A stretch of DNA of 5,679 bases from the NCBI GenBank assembly GCA_910586035.1, contig CAJUHT010000033.1, positions 1 through 5,679 on the forward strand. Direction: 5' to 3'. This document shows positions 4,151 through 5,679 of the stretch, one piece after another. This DNA is from an uncultured Christensenella sp. (lineage in GTDB: Bacteria > Bacillota > Clostridia > Christensenellales > Borkfalkiaceae). Every line of letters begins with the position of its first letter. Position 1 is the stretch's first letter. The translations under genes and the position numbers were made by a program. A model generated the notes under the pieces. The model saw nothing but the letters and a program-made list of their open reading frames with translations. It was not told where the DNA came from and made no database searches.

Positions 4151-5679
4151 TTACGCATCGCCCTTGTTTAAAGTTGTGCCGTCGATAAAGTGAATTGTAT
4201 ATTCTCCCGTGCCGTAGTCCCAGTTAGATTTTGGAATTGCCTCCCACTGTTCGAGCGTGCCCTTAAAATAAATATCTTTCAGTGCGGAACAATTGCTGAA
4301 AGTACTGTATAACTTGTCAACGCCCTGTGGAAGCGTTACCGTTGTAAGGCTTGTGCAATCCGCGAATACGTAAGCTCCCAAACTTTGCAGACTATCGGGC
4401 AGTTCTATTTGGGTAAGTCCCGAGCACAGGCGGAAAGCGTTGCTTCCTATCGTCTGCAAATTTTTATTAAAGGTTAATTGAGTCAATGAAGAGCAACGTG
4501 CAAACGCATTACTACCTATCTCGGTTATATTTTCGCCGAGGGTTACGCTCGATAACTGAGTAAGACTGAGAAAAGTATTTGTCTTTATCTCAGTTATGCC
4601 ATTGCCGATAGTTATGGTTTTAAGATTTTTAAAATCTCTCACATTAAAAAGTGAGGTAATGCCGTCGCCTACGATAATTTCGTTTACGTTGGCACAGTTG
4701 TCAAAAGCATAGCTTGCTATTTCTTTAACGTGGTTTGGTATAACTATTTTTGTAAGGCTTAAACAGTTATCAAATGCGTACCCGGGTATTTCGTCTATGC
4801 CGTCGGGGGCGATAAACTCGGTTAAAAGTTCGCCGTTTACGTATATATTGCCGCCTTTCTGCAAAGGGGAACAGAGATATACGCCGCTGGCGCTTCCGAA
4901 AGTAACTTTAAGCCAGCTTTCAAGGTCTTCCAAATATAAATTTTTTACGTCGGTATTCTTGAAAGCCGAATAGCCGATATGCGTTACACTTTTGGGAATG
5001 GTAATATCCGTAAGCTCAATGCAGCCGTCAAACGCATAGTCGCCAATCTTAGTAACGCTTCCGTCGGTGGGCACAATACTGCCTTTGCAACCTAAAACAA
5101 GCGTTTTACTGCTTTTTTCAATAAGGCAGTTGTCCTTAACGTAATAATTCGAATTTTCGGGCGCAACGGTTATTTCGCCCAGCGACGTCATACCCGTAAA
5201 CGCGCCGCCTGCTATCGTCGTAACGCTTGCGGGGATATGAATAGAAATTAACTGCGTGCAACCTCTAAACGCGTATTCGCCAATTGAGGTAACGCTTCCG
5301 TCGCTTGGAATAACGCTGTTTTTGCACCCCAAAATTAGCGCGCCGCTTCTTTTATCTATAATGCAGTTGTTTACTCCCAAGTAGTTAATATTGCCTTCTT
5401 CAACCGTCAGCTCTTCCAAGCCTCCGCAGTTTATAAAGGCGTCCGATGCGATATATTTAACGGTTGCGGGGAAGTTTACTTTTTTAAGCGACGTGCAATC
5501 GTTAAACGCGTTTCCGTTGATGCGGGTAACGCCGCTTTGCATATTTATTTCCGAAAGGTTAGTACAATCTGCAAAGGAATAAGCGCCAATAGTTTCAACG
5601 CTTGCCGGTATGATGATTGTAGTAAGACTTGTACAGTGTGAAAATGCGTCCGAGCCGATAGCTTTAACACTTTCGGGCA
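4151..5679 (-). CDS. BspA-like leucine-rich repeat (LRR_5) surface protein, C-terminal part
   Basis: The frame is open from the window edge (first full codon 5675-5677) to TAA 4151-4153, giving 508 visible residues. A Met at 5540-5542 is internal, because repeats continue upstream of it without a stop. I count about 16 repeats of roughly 23 residues with pattern P-x-x-V-x-x-I-x-x-x-A-F-x-x-C-x-x-L-x-x-I, the LRR_5/BspA (Treponema pallidum type) family. Two repeats carry an inserted block ending L-G-C-K-x-S-x-x-P-x-D-G-S-V-T. A further insert (about 243-290) contains DLESWLKVTFG and YVNGELLTEF. The C-terminal cap has FKGTLEQWEAI followed by HFIDGT. Such blocks are common in clostridial BspA-like proteins. 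No transmembrane segment, LPxTG or other anchor is seen at this end, so any signal peptide or anchor must be N-terminal and outside the window. Members act in adhesion or surface binding; the ligand here is unknown. It is AT-richer than glmMS and convergent to it. Confidence 0.9.
   Translation of the reverse strand, partial: PESVKAIGSDAFSHCTSLTTIIIPASVETIGAYSFADCTNLSEINMQSGVTRINGNAFNDCTSLKKVNFPATVKYIASDAFINCGGLEELTVEEGNINYLGVNNCIIDKRSGALILGCKNSVIPSDGSVTSIGEYAFRGCTQLISIHIPASVTTIAGGAFTGMTSLGEITVAPENSNYYVKDNCLIEKSSKTLVLGCKGSIVPTDGSVTKIGDYAFDGCIELTDITIPKSVTHIGYSAFKNTDVKNLYLEDLESWLKVTFGSASGVYLCSPLQKGGNIYVNGELLTEFIAPDGIDEIPGYAFDNCLSLTKIVIPNHVKEIASYAFDNCANVNEIIVGDGITSLFNVRDFKNLKTITIGNGITEIKTNTFLSLTQLSSVTLGENITEIGSNAFARCSSLTQLTFNKNLQTIGSNAFRLCSGLTQIELPDSLQSLGAYVFADCTSLTTVTLPQGVDKLYSTFSNCSALKDIYFKGTLEQWEAIPKSNWDYGTGEYTIHFIDGTTLNKGDA
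4976..5449 (-). repeat. 79-residue tandem duplication within the LRR gene
   Basis: Bases 5213-5449 and 4976-5212 encode two adjacent 79-residue units (visible residues 77-155 and 156-234), each an LRR plus the inserted block plus a second LRR. By eye about 42 of 79 residues match with no gaps, including the shared LGCK and DGSVT motifs. Confidence 0.8.

Overview
The window reads as a chromosomal segment of an uncultured, Gram-positive-type bacterium, most likely a gut or rumen Clostridia/Firmicutes lineage. This is inferred from strong Shine-Dalgarno sites, a compact glmM-glmS pair, and a BspA-type leucine-rich repeat (LRR_5) protein with the spacer and C-terminal blocks common in clostridial surface proteins. 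No marker gene fixes the taxon.

Layout. Bases 1-900 hold no convincing intact protein gene. The first ~325 bases carry many nested or neighbouring stems, including one of 12 bp and one of 8 bp. A possible long-range closing helix ends directly at a run of six T. I read this as a structured non-coding RNA of about 300 nt that I cannot match to a family I know. Bases 326-717 are AT-richer and contain what may be the broken remains of a small gene behind a good ribosome binding site. Bases 718-909 look like a glmM leader: a hairpin whose GC-rich loop can pair with a site about 65 bases downstream, and five copies of GCATAT, four of them inside the 9-mer GGCGCATAT.

Bases 910-4051 encode glmM (phosphoglucosamine mutase) and glmS (glutamine:fructose-6-phosphate amidotransferase), one base apart and clearly co-transcribed. 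GlmS makes glucosamine-6-phosphate and GlmM converts it to glucosamine-1-phosphate, so the pair supplies the route to UDP-GlcNAc for peptidoglycan. The one-base gap leaves no room for a glmS ribozyme in front of glmS; any RNA-level control would have to act upstream of glmM or by another mechanism.

A strong GC-rich hairpin (4107-4134) separates glmS from a convergent gene and probably terminates both transcripts. That gene (minus strand, 4151 to the window edge) is the C-terminal part of a BspA-like leucine-rich repeat protein. It is AT-richer than glmMS, and its reading frame and repeats continue unbroken out of the window, so its N-terminus and any secretion signal are not visible.
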